The position numbers were made by a program, and so were the translations under genes. 64,000 bases of DNA from Candidatus Rifleibacteriota bacterium (GTDB lineage Bacteria; Muiribacteriota; Ozemobacteria; Ozemobacterales; Ozemobacteraceae): contig CAJOND010000001.1 of assembly GCA_905236675.1 (NCBI GenBank), positions 62,001-126,000 of the forward strand, written 5' to 3'. The notes under the pieces were generated by a model, which was not told the DNA's origin, ran no database searches, and saw nothing but the letters and a program-made list of their open reading frames with translations. Below are positions 1 to 8,188 of the stretch, piece by piece. Position 1 is the first letter of the stretch. Each line of letters opens with the position of its first letter.

Positions 1-1006
1 ATAAATAGTAGAAATAATTTATATCAAAAAATTCATTACGAGGATATGCATTAAAAGCAGTATCAACATTCCAATATAAACCTTCTATATACTGTGGATT
101 TTTGATAGAACCTTTTCTCCCAAGAAGAACAGCTGGACCTTTTTTATATTCTCCACAGGTTTTTATTATTGAAGTGCCACTTCCATAAACAGGAACATCT
201 CCTTCTTTTTCTGGATCTGAACCATGTTCTATAATCATAAAATGCTTTACTTTATGAATATTCCAATGACTTGGTATTTCACCAATCCATTTAATCCCAC
301 TGTATTTTAGAGTTATTTCATTATGGCTTTTGTTTGAGTTTTCTAAAGGCTCCACTTTTGTTTTTACTCTTATACCTTTTGTTACAGCATGTGAAACAAT
401 TCTTTTTTTCAGTTCTTTCAAGGTTTCAATTTCTTTCTTTTTTATCTTAATCAGCTTGTTAATGCAAGAAACCTTCCAGTCGAGGAAACGCACGATTTGG
501 TCTTGCTCTCCACGAGGAGGCACAGGAACCTTTATATTACGGAATTGAGGAGAATAAGTTCTCCATCTCATAGACATTATTCCTTTGCCAACTTTGTAGC
601 ACTGTTGAGAAAACATAGGAGTTCTAAACAAATAATGATAATAGTAAGAATTTATCCCGAATTTAGGCTTATAAATATCATAAGCTGGACTTGTTACACC
701 ATTATAATCAGAACAGCCTATTGCTCCCATCCAACATAATAAAATATTTACAATAATGTCGTTTTGATGAACAATTTTATAACCTTCTGCATTTCTAGCA
801 ATATTACCTGTTGTATGCTCTATATCAGAATGTCGTCTAACTCCAACGTCAGTATATAAAGATATAAGATTTACTTCGCTAAGTGGAGAATAGTTTCTTT
901 CGTCACGTAAATCAAATAAGGTTTTTATTCTTTGAATATTCCATTGTTCAGGAATAGAATTAAGCCAAATTTGATTTGTTTTTTTGTATTTTTCATAAGT
1001 TTTCAT
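1..1006 (-). CDS. hsdS: Type I restriction-modification specificity subunit HsdS (3' end cut by window edge)
   Basis: This reading frame is absent from the ORF track because it runs off the left edge. It starts at an ATG at 1006 and stays open for 335 codons. The protein has the classic HsdS layout: a first target-recognition domain starting WLNSIPEQWNIQRIK, a central conserved stretch with VPPREQDQIVRFLDWK followed by a helical spacer rich in Lys and Glu, and a second target-recognition domain starting WIGEIPSHWNIHKVK. HsdS determines the bipartite DNA site recognised by the HsdM2S methylase and HsdR2M2S nuclease. The C-terminal end is missing here. HsdM lies upstream on the same strand, but a vapBC cassette is inserted between the two genes. 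The upstream sequence has no good Shine-Dalgarno site. Short remnants of this gene's 5' end recur near 1321 and 2138. Confidence 0.9.
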   Translation of the reverse strand, partial: MKTYEKYKKTNQIWLNSIPEQWNIQRIKTLFDLRDERNYSPLSEVNLISLYTDVGVRRHSDIEHTTGNIARNAEGYKIVHQNDIIVNILLCWMGAIGCSDYNGVTSPAYDIYKPKFGINSYYYHYLFRTPMFSQQCYKVGKGIMSMRWRTYSPQFRNIKVPVPPRGEQDQIVRFLDWKVSCINKLIKIKKKEIETLKELKKRIVSHAVTKGIRVKTKVEPLENSNKSHNEITLKYSGIKWIGEIPSHWNIHKVKHFMIIEHGSDPEKEGDVPVYGSGTSIIKTCGEYKKGPAVLLGRKGSIKNPQYIEGLYWNVDTAFNAYPRNEFFDINYFYYL

Positions 1007-1419
1007 AAGAAGTTATTATATTTTTTTCTCTCTTGCTTTCAAAATTTACTGGACAAAAGACAAAAGCCTTTGGACTACAGATTTTGTTTAATTATAAAAC
1101 TTGGTTGGCATCAATAATACCAATCACACCTAATATTCTTTATATTCGTTCATAAGCTTATTATTTCACTTTTGTTTATTGTATTAAACAGGTTTTACTC
1201 TAGTTAAGTCACCACCCCGTCAGCCATTCGGCTGCCACCCCTCCTCAAGTAGGGGCTTTAGAACAATAACTACAAAAACCAACTACAATGACTACTTTTT
1301 TCATTTTTCGTAAGTTTTCATAAGATGATTATATAATAATTCAAAAAGATTTAAAACACTATAGAATCTAGCGAGTAATATAAAAATATGTTATCATCAA
1401 TATATAAGAGGTAAATATT
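1007..1419. other. Intergenic region between hsdS and vapB with dispersed repeat
   Basis: No gene is visible here. The segment holds a GC-richer repeat at about 1207-1265 that can fold into small hairpins (CAGCC-ATTC-GGCTG and CCCCT...AGGGG). A related copy of its end (TTTTTGTTGTTCTAAAGCCCCTACTT) lies in the opposite orientation at 13746-13770. The right part, 1261-1341, is one of the two direct repeats that flank vapBC. Confidence 0.6.
1261..1341. repeat. Left direct repeat flanking vapBC, containing an hsdS 5' remnant
   Basis: In plus orientation this reads acaataactacaaaaacc, then an AT-rich stretch, then aagttttcataagat. It aligns imperfectly with 2078-2150 on the other side of vapBC. 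On the minus strand both copies contain ATGAAAAC(T/A)TAC, matching the first codons of hsdS (MKTYEK) and its upstream AT-rich leader. This copy hits a stop after six codons. It is a decayed hsdS start, not a gene. Confidence 0.6.
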
Positions 1420-1668
1420 ATGCCCTATGACGTATTAGTAAAAAAATTAGATAGTTTAAGCGAAATACAGAAAAAATCTGTTTTTGACTATATAAATTTC
1501 CTCATTTTTCAAAATACAAATAATAATTCAGAGCATAGTAATAGATTTAATCAAAGATTAGAGTATATTGATTCTTTAAATGAAAGTAAAAGTGAAAGAA
1601 CCACAAGAAATGTTCAAGAAATTGATCAATATATAAATGAAATAAGAAATGAAGAACGAGTATTCTAA
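1420..1668 (+). CDS. vapB: VapB-like antitoxin (DUF2281-type)
   Basis: This 82-residue protein begins MPYDVLVKKLDSLSEIQKK and continues VFDYINFLIFQ, the short helical pattern of DUF2281-type antitoxins in which a hydrophobic helix follows a leucine-rich start. The charged C-terminal half (ERTTRNVQEIDQYINEIRNEE) would be the toxin-binding tail. An AGAGGT Shine-Dalgarno site precedes the ATG. The stop overlaps the start of the PIN toxin gene by 20 bases, so the two are translationally coupled. Antitoxins of this kind bind both the toxin and their own promoter. The call rests mainly on the partner gene; the fold itself is inferred. Confidence 0.7.
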   Translation: MPYDVLVKKLDSLSEIQKKSVFDYINFLIFQNTNNNSEHSNRFNQRLEYIDSLNESKSERTTRNVQEIDQYINEIRNEERVF

Positions 1669-2068
1669 AATATTTCTTGATACAGCTCCAATAATATATT
1701 TTGTTGAACAAAAAGAAAAATATTTAGAACAGATTAAGAATATTTTTAAATCTAATTACCTTTCTGAATATTACACTTCAACAATTTCTATTGCAGAATA
1801 TTCTTTATATCCCTATCTTTATGATAAATCGTTATTAAAAGACTATAACAAGTTTATTGATAGAATGGGAATAAATCTAATAGATATAAATAAAGAAATT
1901 GCAGAGAAATCAGCTTTAATTAAATCTCAATATAAATTTTTCAAAACTGCAGATTCTCTGCAACTAGCTTCCGCATTAGCGTATAACTGTGACTTATTTA
2001 TCACAAACGATAAACAGTTGCGGCAATTTTCAGATATTGAAACATTGGTTCTAGACGATTTGTTATAA
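1649..2068 (+). CDS. vapC: VapC-like PIN-domain ribonuclease toxin
   Basis: This 139-residue protein has the acidic motifs of PIN ribonucleases in the expected order: the first Asp in KIFLDTAPIIYFVE, a Glu in STISIAEYSL, an Asp in TADSLQLASAL, and the terminal FITNDKQLRQF motif. VapC toxins cleave tRNA or rRNA and are held inactive by VapB. It overlaps the antitoxin gene by 20 bases. The cassette is transcribed against the surrounding hsdM and hsdS genes and sits between them, which suggests late insertion into the restriction locus. The RNA target cannot be predicted. Confidence 0.88.
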   Translation: MKNEYSKIFLDTAPIIYFVEQKEKYLEQIKNIFKSNYLSEYYTSTISIAEYSLYPYLYDKSLLKDYNKFIDRMGINLIDINKEIAEKSALIKSQYKFFKTADSLQLASALAYNCDLFITNDKQLRQFSDIETLVLDDLL

Positions 2069-2077
2069 AATTGTTTT

Positions 2078-2150
2078 TCAACAACAACTACAACAAAAAC
2101 CATCTACAATAATTACTAAACTTTTTGTATGTTTTCATAAGATATAATTA
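2078..2150. repeat. Right direct repeat flanking vapBC, containing an hsdS 5' remnant
   Basis: Reads caacaactacaacaaaaacc, then an AT-rich stretch, then gttttcataagatataa. It aligns with 1261-1341. On the minus strand it contains ATGAAAACATACAAAAAG, a diverged version of the hsdS start. Together the two copies bracket vapBC. Confidence 0.55.
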
Positions 2151-2219
2151 GTTCAAATGGATTGTCACGTCTACAGCAATGACGAGCTTTTTCATTTCTC
2201 AATTCTCATTTTTCAACTC

Positions 2220-4229
2220 TCAATTCTCAATTCCTTTCATAATCTCTGCCATCATTCCATTTGCTTCTAATTCTAAAACATTTAAATCAGCGATGATTCC
2301 CTTCATATCTCGAAGCTCAACAGGCTTGTAGAAATATTTTGTAAAGCTGATTTCATAGCCAATAGTAGTTTTCTTTTCATCAATATAAGCGTCTGGTGCA
2401 TAAGGCAGAACTTCATTTTTAATAAAGCCGTCAATACCACCTTCATAAGTGAAAGGAATATTTTCATAATCCCTTAAATCAGGGTCTGCTTCGTCTTTAA
2501 CTGCTTTGGCAGTTGGGTCTTTTTCTGTAATAATTGGACGTATTTTTGTTAGTAACGCAGTTTTAAGTTTTGTAGCCTTTGCAAAAGTGTTCCAATCATC
2601 AAGAGGCACATTTGAAGGAACCGAAGATAAAGCTTTAATTACAGAGTCATATTCTTCTTTTTTCTTGAAAAGATTAGTAGGAATTTCTCTCTTAGGGAAC
2701 AGTCTCAAACGAAGAGGTCTTTCAACCGTAACATTCCAATAAGCAAAGTCTTCGTTATTGAAAATCTTACTCACTTCGCTTTCTTCCATTTCAAGAAAAA
2801 TTCTCAGTATTTCTTTGTGTATTTCTTCTGTAAATTCGCAGTTTTTCTTTCCCATATTCTTGCGAAGAGGCGATTTCATGCTTGTTGCATCGATAAGCTG
2901 AATCTTGCCTTTGCGTTTTTCTTCTTTTCTATTAGAAAGAATCCAGATGAAAGTTCCTATACCCGTATTGTAAAACATATTCTCTGGCACAGCGATAATG
3001 GCTTCAACAAGGTCATTTTCTATAAAATATCGACGAGCATTGCTTTCTCCACTACCTGCCTCACCAGTAAAAATAGAAGAACCGTTGTGAACTTCGGCAA
3101 TTCGACTACCAAGCTCAGTTTCTTTCTTCATTTTTGCCACATTGTTAAGCAAAAACAGAAGCTGACCATCGCTCGACCTAGGTATCATCTGCATTTGCTC
3201 GCCATCTTCAAGATAGGTGTTAAAGCGTGTGTCTAAGATTTCTTTTTTGCCACCCATCTTATCGGCATCTGTTTTCCAGCTTTTGCCATATGGAGGATTA
3301 GAAAGCATAAAATCGAATTGTCTTGTTGGGTTTGCATCGCTAGAAAGCGTAGAACCATAGCTAATATGTTCTGCCTGTTCCCCATCACCTTTTAATAACA
3401 TATCGGCTTTACAGATTGCATAAGTTTCGGGGTTTATTTCTTGCCCAAACAAATGTATGGATACTTTCTTGTTTTGCTTTTCAGCTAGCTCTAAAAGGCG
3501 CTCTTGGGCTACAGTGAGCATACCTCCTGTTCCACAAGCCCCATCATAGCAAGAATAGGTTGCGTCTTTTATTTTGTCAGCAATAGGCATAAATATGAGG
3601 TCAGCCATCAGTTCTACAACATCTCTAGGAGTCCAGTGTTCGCCCGCTTCTTCGTTGTTTTCTTCGTTAAACTTTCGGATAAGTTCTTCAAAGATAGTTC
3701 CCATTCCGTGGTTATCAAGCCCAGGATGTTTTATTATTGTCTTTGCGTCATCTTTATAAATTGGTTTGGGGCTAAGATTTATGTCGCTAGAAATGAATTT
3801 TTCTATGACAGAACCGAGAATATCAGCATCAATCATAGTGGCAATCTGATTACGAAATTTGAATTTTTCAAGGATTTCTTGAACATTTGGGGAAAAGCCG
3901 TCTAAGTATAATTCAAAATCAGCTCTAAGCTTTTGCTTATTGCTTCGGCTTGTCAAATCTTTAAGTAAAAATGGTGAAGAATTACAAAAAGCTTGTTTTG
4001 CAGCATTGCAAAGGGCTGCCCATTGATTGTCTATTTTAGCTTCATCAAGAGTTTTCTTCATCTTGCGAACATCTTCGGCAGTATCTTCAAGCATTGCATC
4101 TAATCTTCTTATTACCGTCATAGGAAGAATTACATCGCGATACTTGCCACGCACATAGACATCTCGCAGACAGTCGTCTGCTATTCCCCATATAAAACTA
4201 ACAATCTGATTGTGAATTATGTTATCCAT
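2220..4229 (-). CDS. hsdM: Type I restriction-modification DNA methyltransferase HsdM
   Basis: This 669-residue N6-adenine methyltransferase has an N-terminal helical HsdM domain (about 1-150), the AdoMet-binding motif I CYDGACGTGGML (about residues 226-238) and the catalytic NPPYGKSW motif IV (about 311-318). The C-terminal region (about 560-669) is the usual domain for contacting HsdS. With HsdS it methylates host DNA at the specificity site. It is first in the minus-strand order, with hsdS further downstream beyond vapBC. No hsdR is in the window; it probably lies outside to the left. Length and motifs are normal for the family, so it is likely active. Confidence 0.95.
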   Translation of the reverse strand: MDNIIHNQIVSFIWGIADDCLRDVYVRGKYRDVILPMTVIRRLDAMLEDTAEDVRKMKKTLDEAKIDNQWAALCNAAKQAFCNSSPFLLKDLTSRSNKQKLRADFELYLDGFSPNVQEILEKFKFRNQIATMIDADILGSVIEKFISSDINLSPKPIYKDDAKTIIKHPGLDNHGMGTIFEELIRKFNEENNEEAGEHWTPRDVVELMADLIFMPIADKIKDATYSCYDGACGTGGMLTVAQERLLELAEKQNKKVSIHLFGQEINPETYAICKADMLLKGDGEQAEHISYGSTLSSDANPTRQFDFMLSNPPYGKSWKTDADKMGGKKEILDTRFNTYLEDGEQMQMIPRSSDGQLLFLLNNVAKMKKETELGSRIAEVHNGSSIFTGEAGSGESNARRYFIENDLVEAIIAVPENMFYNTGIGTFIWILSNRKEEKRKGKIQLIDATSMKSPLRKNMGKKNCEFTEEIHKEILRIFLEMEESEVSKIFNNEDFAYWNVTVERPLRLRLFPKREIPTNLFKKKEEYDSVIKALSSVPSNVPLDDWNTFAKATKLKTALLTKIRPIITEKDPTAKAVKDEADPDLRDYENIPFTYEGGIDGFIKNEVLPYAPDAYIDEKKTTIGYEISFTKYFYKPVELRDMKGIIADLNVLELEANGMMAEIMKGIEN

Positions 4230-4346
4230 TTTCTATCTTTCGCTTTTCACCACCATTTCACTATAGAAATTCCGTATTTACCTATTCAGAAAAACTCTGC
4301 AATATCCTTAGCGATCAAATTTTAATGATAAGAACGTTTTAGATAC

Positions 4347-5021
4347 TTAATATAACAATATTTTTAGCTCCTGAATTTCATAAGCAGTTGATTTGTCTAT
4401 ATCTTCGTCTAGAACAGCATTTGCAATAGCGTCAATATTTAACATTATGGTATCTTTACTATCAGCCGATTTAATTTTATCAACTATAGAGTTATTAATT
4501 TCCTCTAATAATATATCTATTGGCTCTCCTCCAATTATCTTGTTTATATTAGCTTTAACAATAAGTTTTGCACTAACTGTTATTTGATCTCCATTCTTTG
4601 TTAAAGATTTAACTTTATCTGTTTCAAAAGTTTTTGGCGTTAAACAGTCTTTAACACTCTGTACAACATCTCTTCCAGCCAAGTCAATAGCGGAAGCTGG
4701 CAAAAACTCTAGATTAATTCCAGCTCTTTTTGCAATCGCCATGCCTTCTGCAACTTTTTTAGTATGACCTCCAGCAAGAGAGTGAGCTTCTAACTCTGAA
4801 ATATTATAATTAATACCCTCTCTTCTAAGTATAATTGCAGCATCAAGAATTTCATCAATATCAGCTTTTCTTAGTTTCATTCCTATTAGACTAGAAAGTG
4901 GTATGTCTAACCCATTTGCCCTACTTTTAATCAGGTTTTTGACCACTAACAAGTATAAAATAACGAATTCTATAGAGAAAAAAGCTACCATAATAATTAT
5001 TGGAATTAACATTGAATTCAT
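4347..5021 (-). CDS. floA: Flotillin-like protein FloA, short form without the C-terminal coil
   Basis: This 224-residue protein matches the start of FloA (YqfA) flotillins. It has an N-terminal membrane segment (about 1-28), then RANGLDIPLSSLIGMKLRK, SELEAHSLAGGHTKKV and AIDLAGRDVVQSVKD, all diagnostic FloA motifs, within a PHB/SPFH domain. FloA proteins normally run to about 330 residues and end in an Ala/Glu-rich coiled coil used for oligomerisation. This one stops right after the SPFH region (TAYEIQELKILLY), and I found no continuation in the other frames. A strong AGGAGTG Shine-Dalgarno site precedes the ATG. It sits 22 bases downstream of ispF on the same strand. It may still organise membrane microdomains, but its assembly must differ from the usual form. 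Confidence 0.85.
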   Translation of the reverse strand: MNSMLIPIIIMVAFFSIEFVILYLLVVKNLIKSRANGLDIPLSSLIGMKLRKADIDEILDAAIILRREGINYNISELEAHSLAGGHTKKVAEGMAIAKRAGINLEFLPASAIDLAGRDVVQSVKDCLTPKTFETDKVKSLTKNGDQITVSAKLIVKANINKIIGGEPIDILLEEINNSIVDKIKSADSKDTIMLNIDAIANAVLDEDIDKSTAYEIQELKILLY

Positions 5022-5043
5022 TATATCACTCCTTAAATAAATA

Positions 5044-5538
5044 CTATAAATTACTTTCTTTTATCATCAGCACGACAGCATCACATTCGATGGAACGGCC
5101 TTCGCCAACGCTATCCATTTTTTCGTTTGTTCCAGCTTTAATAGAAACTCTGTCTTCGCTTATTCCAAGAACTTCGGCAATATTCTTTGCCATCAAAGCC
5201 TTATGAGGCGATAGCTTCGGGCGTTCGCAATGAATCATACAGTCGAGGTTACCAACCTTATAACCTTTTGAGTTAGTCAATTCAACCACATGTTTTAAAA
5301 GCTTAATAGAGCTGATTCCTTTGTATTTTGGGTCAGTATCGGGAAAATGCTGACCAATATCACCTAAAGCCAAAGCGCCAAGCATAGCATCCATAATAGC
5401 ATGTATAAGAGCGTCTGCATCTGAGTGCCCTTTTAAGCCTTTTTCATAATCTATCTTAACGCCGCCAAGCCAAAGTTCTCTGTCATCGGCAAAAGCATGA
5501 ATATCGTGACCTAATCCGACTCTTATGTCAGAAATCAT
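5044..5538 (-). CDS. ispF: 2-C-methyl-D-erythritol 2,4-cyclodiphosphate synthase IspF
   Basis: This is the MEP-pathway enzyme that converts 4-diphosphocytidyl-methylerythritol 2-phosphate to the cyclodiphosphate, releasing CMP, in the cytoplasm. The 164-residue length is normal. The metal-binding GHDIH motif (residues 10-14), the HSDADALIHAIMDA motif, the FPDTD loop and the C-terminal KAGTNEKMDSVGEGRSIECDAVVL stretch are all intact. An AAAGGAAT Shine-Dalgarno site lies upstream. It heads a short unit with floA. The other pathway gene here, dxr, is about 3 kb away on the same strand, beyond an oppositely oriented TPR gene. Confidence 0.96.
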   Translation of the reverse strand: MISDIRVGLGHDIHAFADDRELWLGGVKIDYEKGLKGHSDADALIHAIMDAMLGALALGDIGQHFPDTDPKYKGISSIKLLKHVVELTNSKGYKVGNLDCMIHCERPKLSPHKALMAKNIAEVLGISEDRVSIKAGTNEKMDSVGEGRSIECDAVVLMIKESNL

Positions 5539-5704
5539 ATTAGTATTCCTTTATCTATTTGCTAGAAGAGTTGTAGGTTGAAAAAGTAAGAATATTTATA
5601 CTTCGAACAATTCAACAATATCAAGCTATTTTAACAAAAAAAGAATGCTGAATAAAGAGATTTGGGCATAATACAGAGAAAACAAATTTAAAATCTTTAA
5701 TAAA

Positions 5705-5734
5705 TTGCTGTTACTATGAATATTTCTGTATAAT
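5705..5734 (+). promoter_or_regulatory. Sigma-70-type promoter for the TPR gene
   Basis: TTGCTG and TATAAT are separated by 18 bases, 34 bases before the ATG at 5768. No Shine-Dalgarno site lies between the promoter and the start codon. Confidence 0.5.
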
Positions 5735-5767
5735 ATCTCTATCTTATAATAATTATGGGCCAACGAA

Positions 5768-8143
5768 ATGAATTTAAACATCAAAAATAATGAATCTAAT
5801 AATGCTTCTAATACGAATCCCTTATCACTATCTTATTATCCCAAAATAGAAATGATTGGAAAAAAAGAAATCGACAATAATTATAATGTAGAAAACAGAA
5901 AAATAGAAACCTTAATGTCAAAGTTTATTCCTAAAAGCTTATCTGGAATATTTAAACAGATGAGCAACCTGGAAAAAAAGAAGGTTTACAATACATTAGC
6001 TGATGTTTTCCAAAAAATAAATAGAGAAGAAATATATCCTTTGGAAGCCCAAGGATTGGCAATGAATTATTATAATCGTGCCTTATTATCTGATACTACG
6101 GATATAAAAAATGCCTATAAACAGTTTGATTTATTTCGTATTTCTGGACCTAGTGACAAAGGAGCTGAAAAAGCAGAACTCTGCTTAAAACTATCTAATT
6201 ATAAAGATACAGAGAATAAATTTGCAGAAATATATTATTATTTGGGGAAATATTACTATTTAAACAAAAATGATTACAAAAAGGCTTTGGAACAATATGA
6301 AAAAGTCTTAGATTATTCAGATTCGAAAAGTTTTGAATACCAAAGTTCAAAATTATATATTGCTAGATTATATGATCATTTAGGCAATTTAAAAAAAGCT
6401 ATAGAAACTGTAAATGAATTAAGAGACTATGAGCCTAATTTTCCATCTAGTCTTAATCAAGAAAGAGCTGAAAGATTTAAAACAATGATGATGGATAATT
6501 GGCATGAAGAGGTTGATCTATTTAAAAGTCAATTACAAGAAAAACTTATTGAACAACAAGCTAAAGGTTTTGATAAATGCGCTAATACAGAAGAAAAAAT
6601 TAATAAAAATGAAATGTATAATCAATTTAAAGACTGTAAAGATAAGTATCCTGAAGAAATTCTCATAGAAGCTTATAAACATTATCAAAAGGCTGAAAGC
6701 TTATGTCGTGAAAACAGACATTTGCAAGCAGTTGAAGAATTTAAAAAAGTCAAAGAGATTCTTCCAGAACAAACCAATGATATAAATAATCGTATTCGTA
6801 TGTTAATCAATTGCTATACCGTTTCTGATGATAATAAAGAATATTATTATAATTATAAGATTCAGATTTTGAACGAAGACTTAGAAATAGCCATTAAAAC
6901 AAATAATAAAGATGATTTATGTAATGTGTATAACGAAATGGCAATAACTTACGAGGAATTAAATGACACAAATAAAACAATTAAGTATATGAAAAAAGCT
7001 GTAGATATTGCTGGATTAGCCTCTATATACGGTACTAATCTTGCAAATTGTTATGAAAGTTTAGGATTATACGATGAAGCATTAAATATATATAAATTTA
7101 TTTCAGAGAATAATCCCTCTTTTGCGGAACAATATGATATTAATTTAGATCCTCAGATATCTCGTTTAAACGATTTAAAACAAGGGAAAAGATGGGGAGA
7201 AAACCCCAATATCCATTCTGAGCATTCACAAAAAGGTGACGAATATTTTAATAAACAAGATTATGTGAGTGCTTTTTCAGAATATAATGCTTCTTATGAG
7301 CTTGATAAAAAAGAAATATCTTATCTAATTAAGATGCTGATGGTAAAAGAAATGTATGAAACGGAATATTTATACGAGATGCAAATAGTTTCAAATACAT
7401 TAATGACTTGTGAACAAAACGATAAAATAGAATATCTACCATTTTTGTTAACCTTATGCGGTGACTATATAATGTATGAGTTTTCCACATTAGCTAAAGA
7501 ACAAGCAGAAAACTGTTATGAAATTGCTATTGATTTATTAAATAAGGTATCTACTAATGAAAAGTTTGCTGCACCTTATTACAAATTGGCTAGAATAAAA
7601 GAACAACAAAAAAAATATCAAGAAGCTATGACTTTATATCAATTTACTAATATTATAGATAAATATTATGATACAGAAAAAGATATTGAGAGAATAAGAT
7701 TGATGTATGCAGACGATGGAATCAGTAATAAGAAGTCAGCGGAAAGACTAGTTTTAGAGATGGAGTTTTGCTTGAATTCCAAATCTTTTTCGGAAGTTAT
7801 AATAAAAGGGAAAAAAGCATTGGAATATGATCCCAATAATGTAAAAGCATATTATTTAATTTGCAAAGCTTTTGAAGCTTTGAAAGATAACCTTAGTAAA
7901 AATCAGCGTTATGAATTTAAATGGTTTGCAATGGAAGGCTTAAAAGCAACAAATATTAATTACTGCAAAGTAAGTAATGAAGGTAGTACTGACGATATTT
8001 TCTATTGGTTCTTAGGCATATGTTGTAAGCTAGAAAATAAAAAAGAACAGGCAAATTACTACTTTGATAGAATAATTGACCTGGAATGTTTAAAAAATAC
8101 AGTTATAGAAACGAAAGCTAGGGAAGAAAGAATGGGTCTGTAG
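5768..8143 (+). CDS. Large cytoplasmic TPR-repeat protein
   Basis: This 791-residue protein has no signal peptide or membrane segment. It is built of degenerate tetratricopeptide helices, for example AEIYYYLGKYYYLNKNDYKKALEQYEKVLDYS (about 155-187), ANCYESLGLYDEALNIYKFI and PYYKLARIKEQQKKYQEAMTLYQF. The first 80 residues are Asn/Ser/Lys-rich and low in complexity. TPR arrays bind protein partners; no enzymatic domain is visible, so the function is unknown. The gene stands alone, transcribed opposite to its neighbours, and ends at a strong hairpin shared with dxr. Other TPR proteins in the window show that this lineage uses the fold heavily. Confidence 0.8.
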   Translation: MNLNIKNNESNNASNTNPLSLSYYPKIEMIGKKEIDNNYNVENRKIETLMSKFIPKSLSGIFKQMSNLEKKKVYNTLADVFQKINREEIYPLEAQGLAMNYYNRALLSDTTDIKNAYKQFDLFRISGPSDKGAEKAELCLKLSNYKDTENKFAEIYYYLGKYYYLNKNDYKKALEQYEKVLDYSDSKSFEYQSSKLYIARLYDHLGNLKKAIETVNELRDYEPNFPSSLNQERAERFKTMMMDNWHEEVDLFKSQLQEKLIEQQAKGFDKCANTEEKINKNEMYNQFKDCKDKYPEEILIEAYKHYQKAESLCRENRHLQAVEEFKKVKEILPEQTNDINNRIRMLINCYTVSDDNKEYYYNYKIQILNEDLEIAIKTNNKDDLCNVYNEMAITYEELNDTNKTIKYMKKAVDIAGLASIYGTNLANCYESLGLYDEALNIYKFISENNPSFAEQYDINLDPQISRLNDLKQGKRWGENPNIHSEHSQKGDEYFNKQDYVSAFSEYNASYELDKKEISYLIKMLMVKEMYETEYLYEMQIVSNTLMTCEQNDKIEYLPFLLTLCGDYIMYEFSTLAKEQAENCYEIAIDLLNKVSTNEKFAAPYYKLARIKEQQKKYQEAMTLYQFTNIIDKYYDTEKDIERIRLMYADDGISNKKSAERLVLEMEFCLNSKSFSEVIIKGKKALEYDPNNVKAYYLICKAFEALKDNLSKNQRYEFKWFAMEGLKATNINYCKVSNEGSTDDIFYWFLGICCKLENKKEQANYYFDRIIDLECLKNTVIETKAREERMGL

Positions 8144-8164
8144 CCCACACATTGTCATAACCGT

Positions 8165-8188
8165 ATAACTCTTAGAGATAAGAGTTAT
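8165..8188. terminator. Bidirectional terminator hairpin between the TPR gene and dxr
   Basis: ATAACTCTTA-gaga-TAAGAGTTAT forms a perfect 10-bp stem with a four-base loop, placed between two convergent genes. The stem abuts the dxr stop codon. T-rich sequence follows in the plus direction only weakly. Confidence 0.7.

Noticed and set aside
330-1117. Plus-strand ORFs at 330-548, 497-739 and 932-1117
   Set aside because: They are antisense shadows of hsdS, which is open for 335 codons on the minus strand with clear family motifs.
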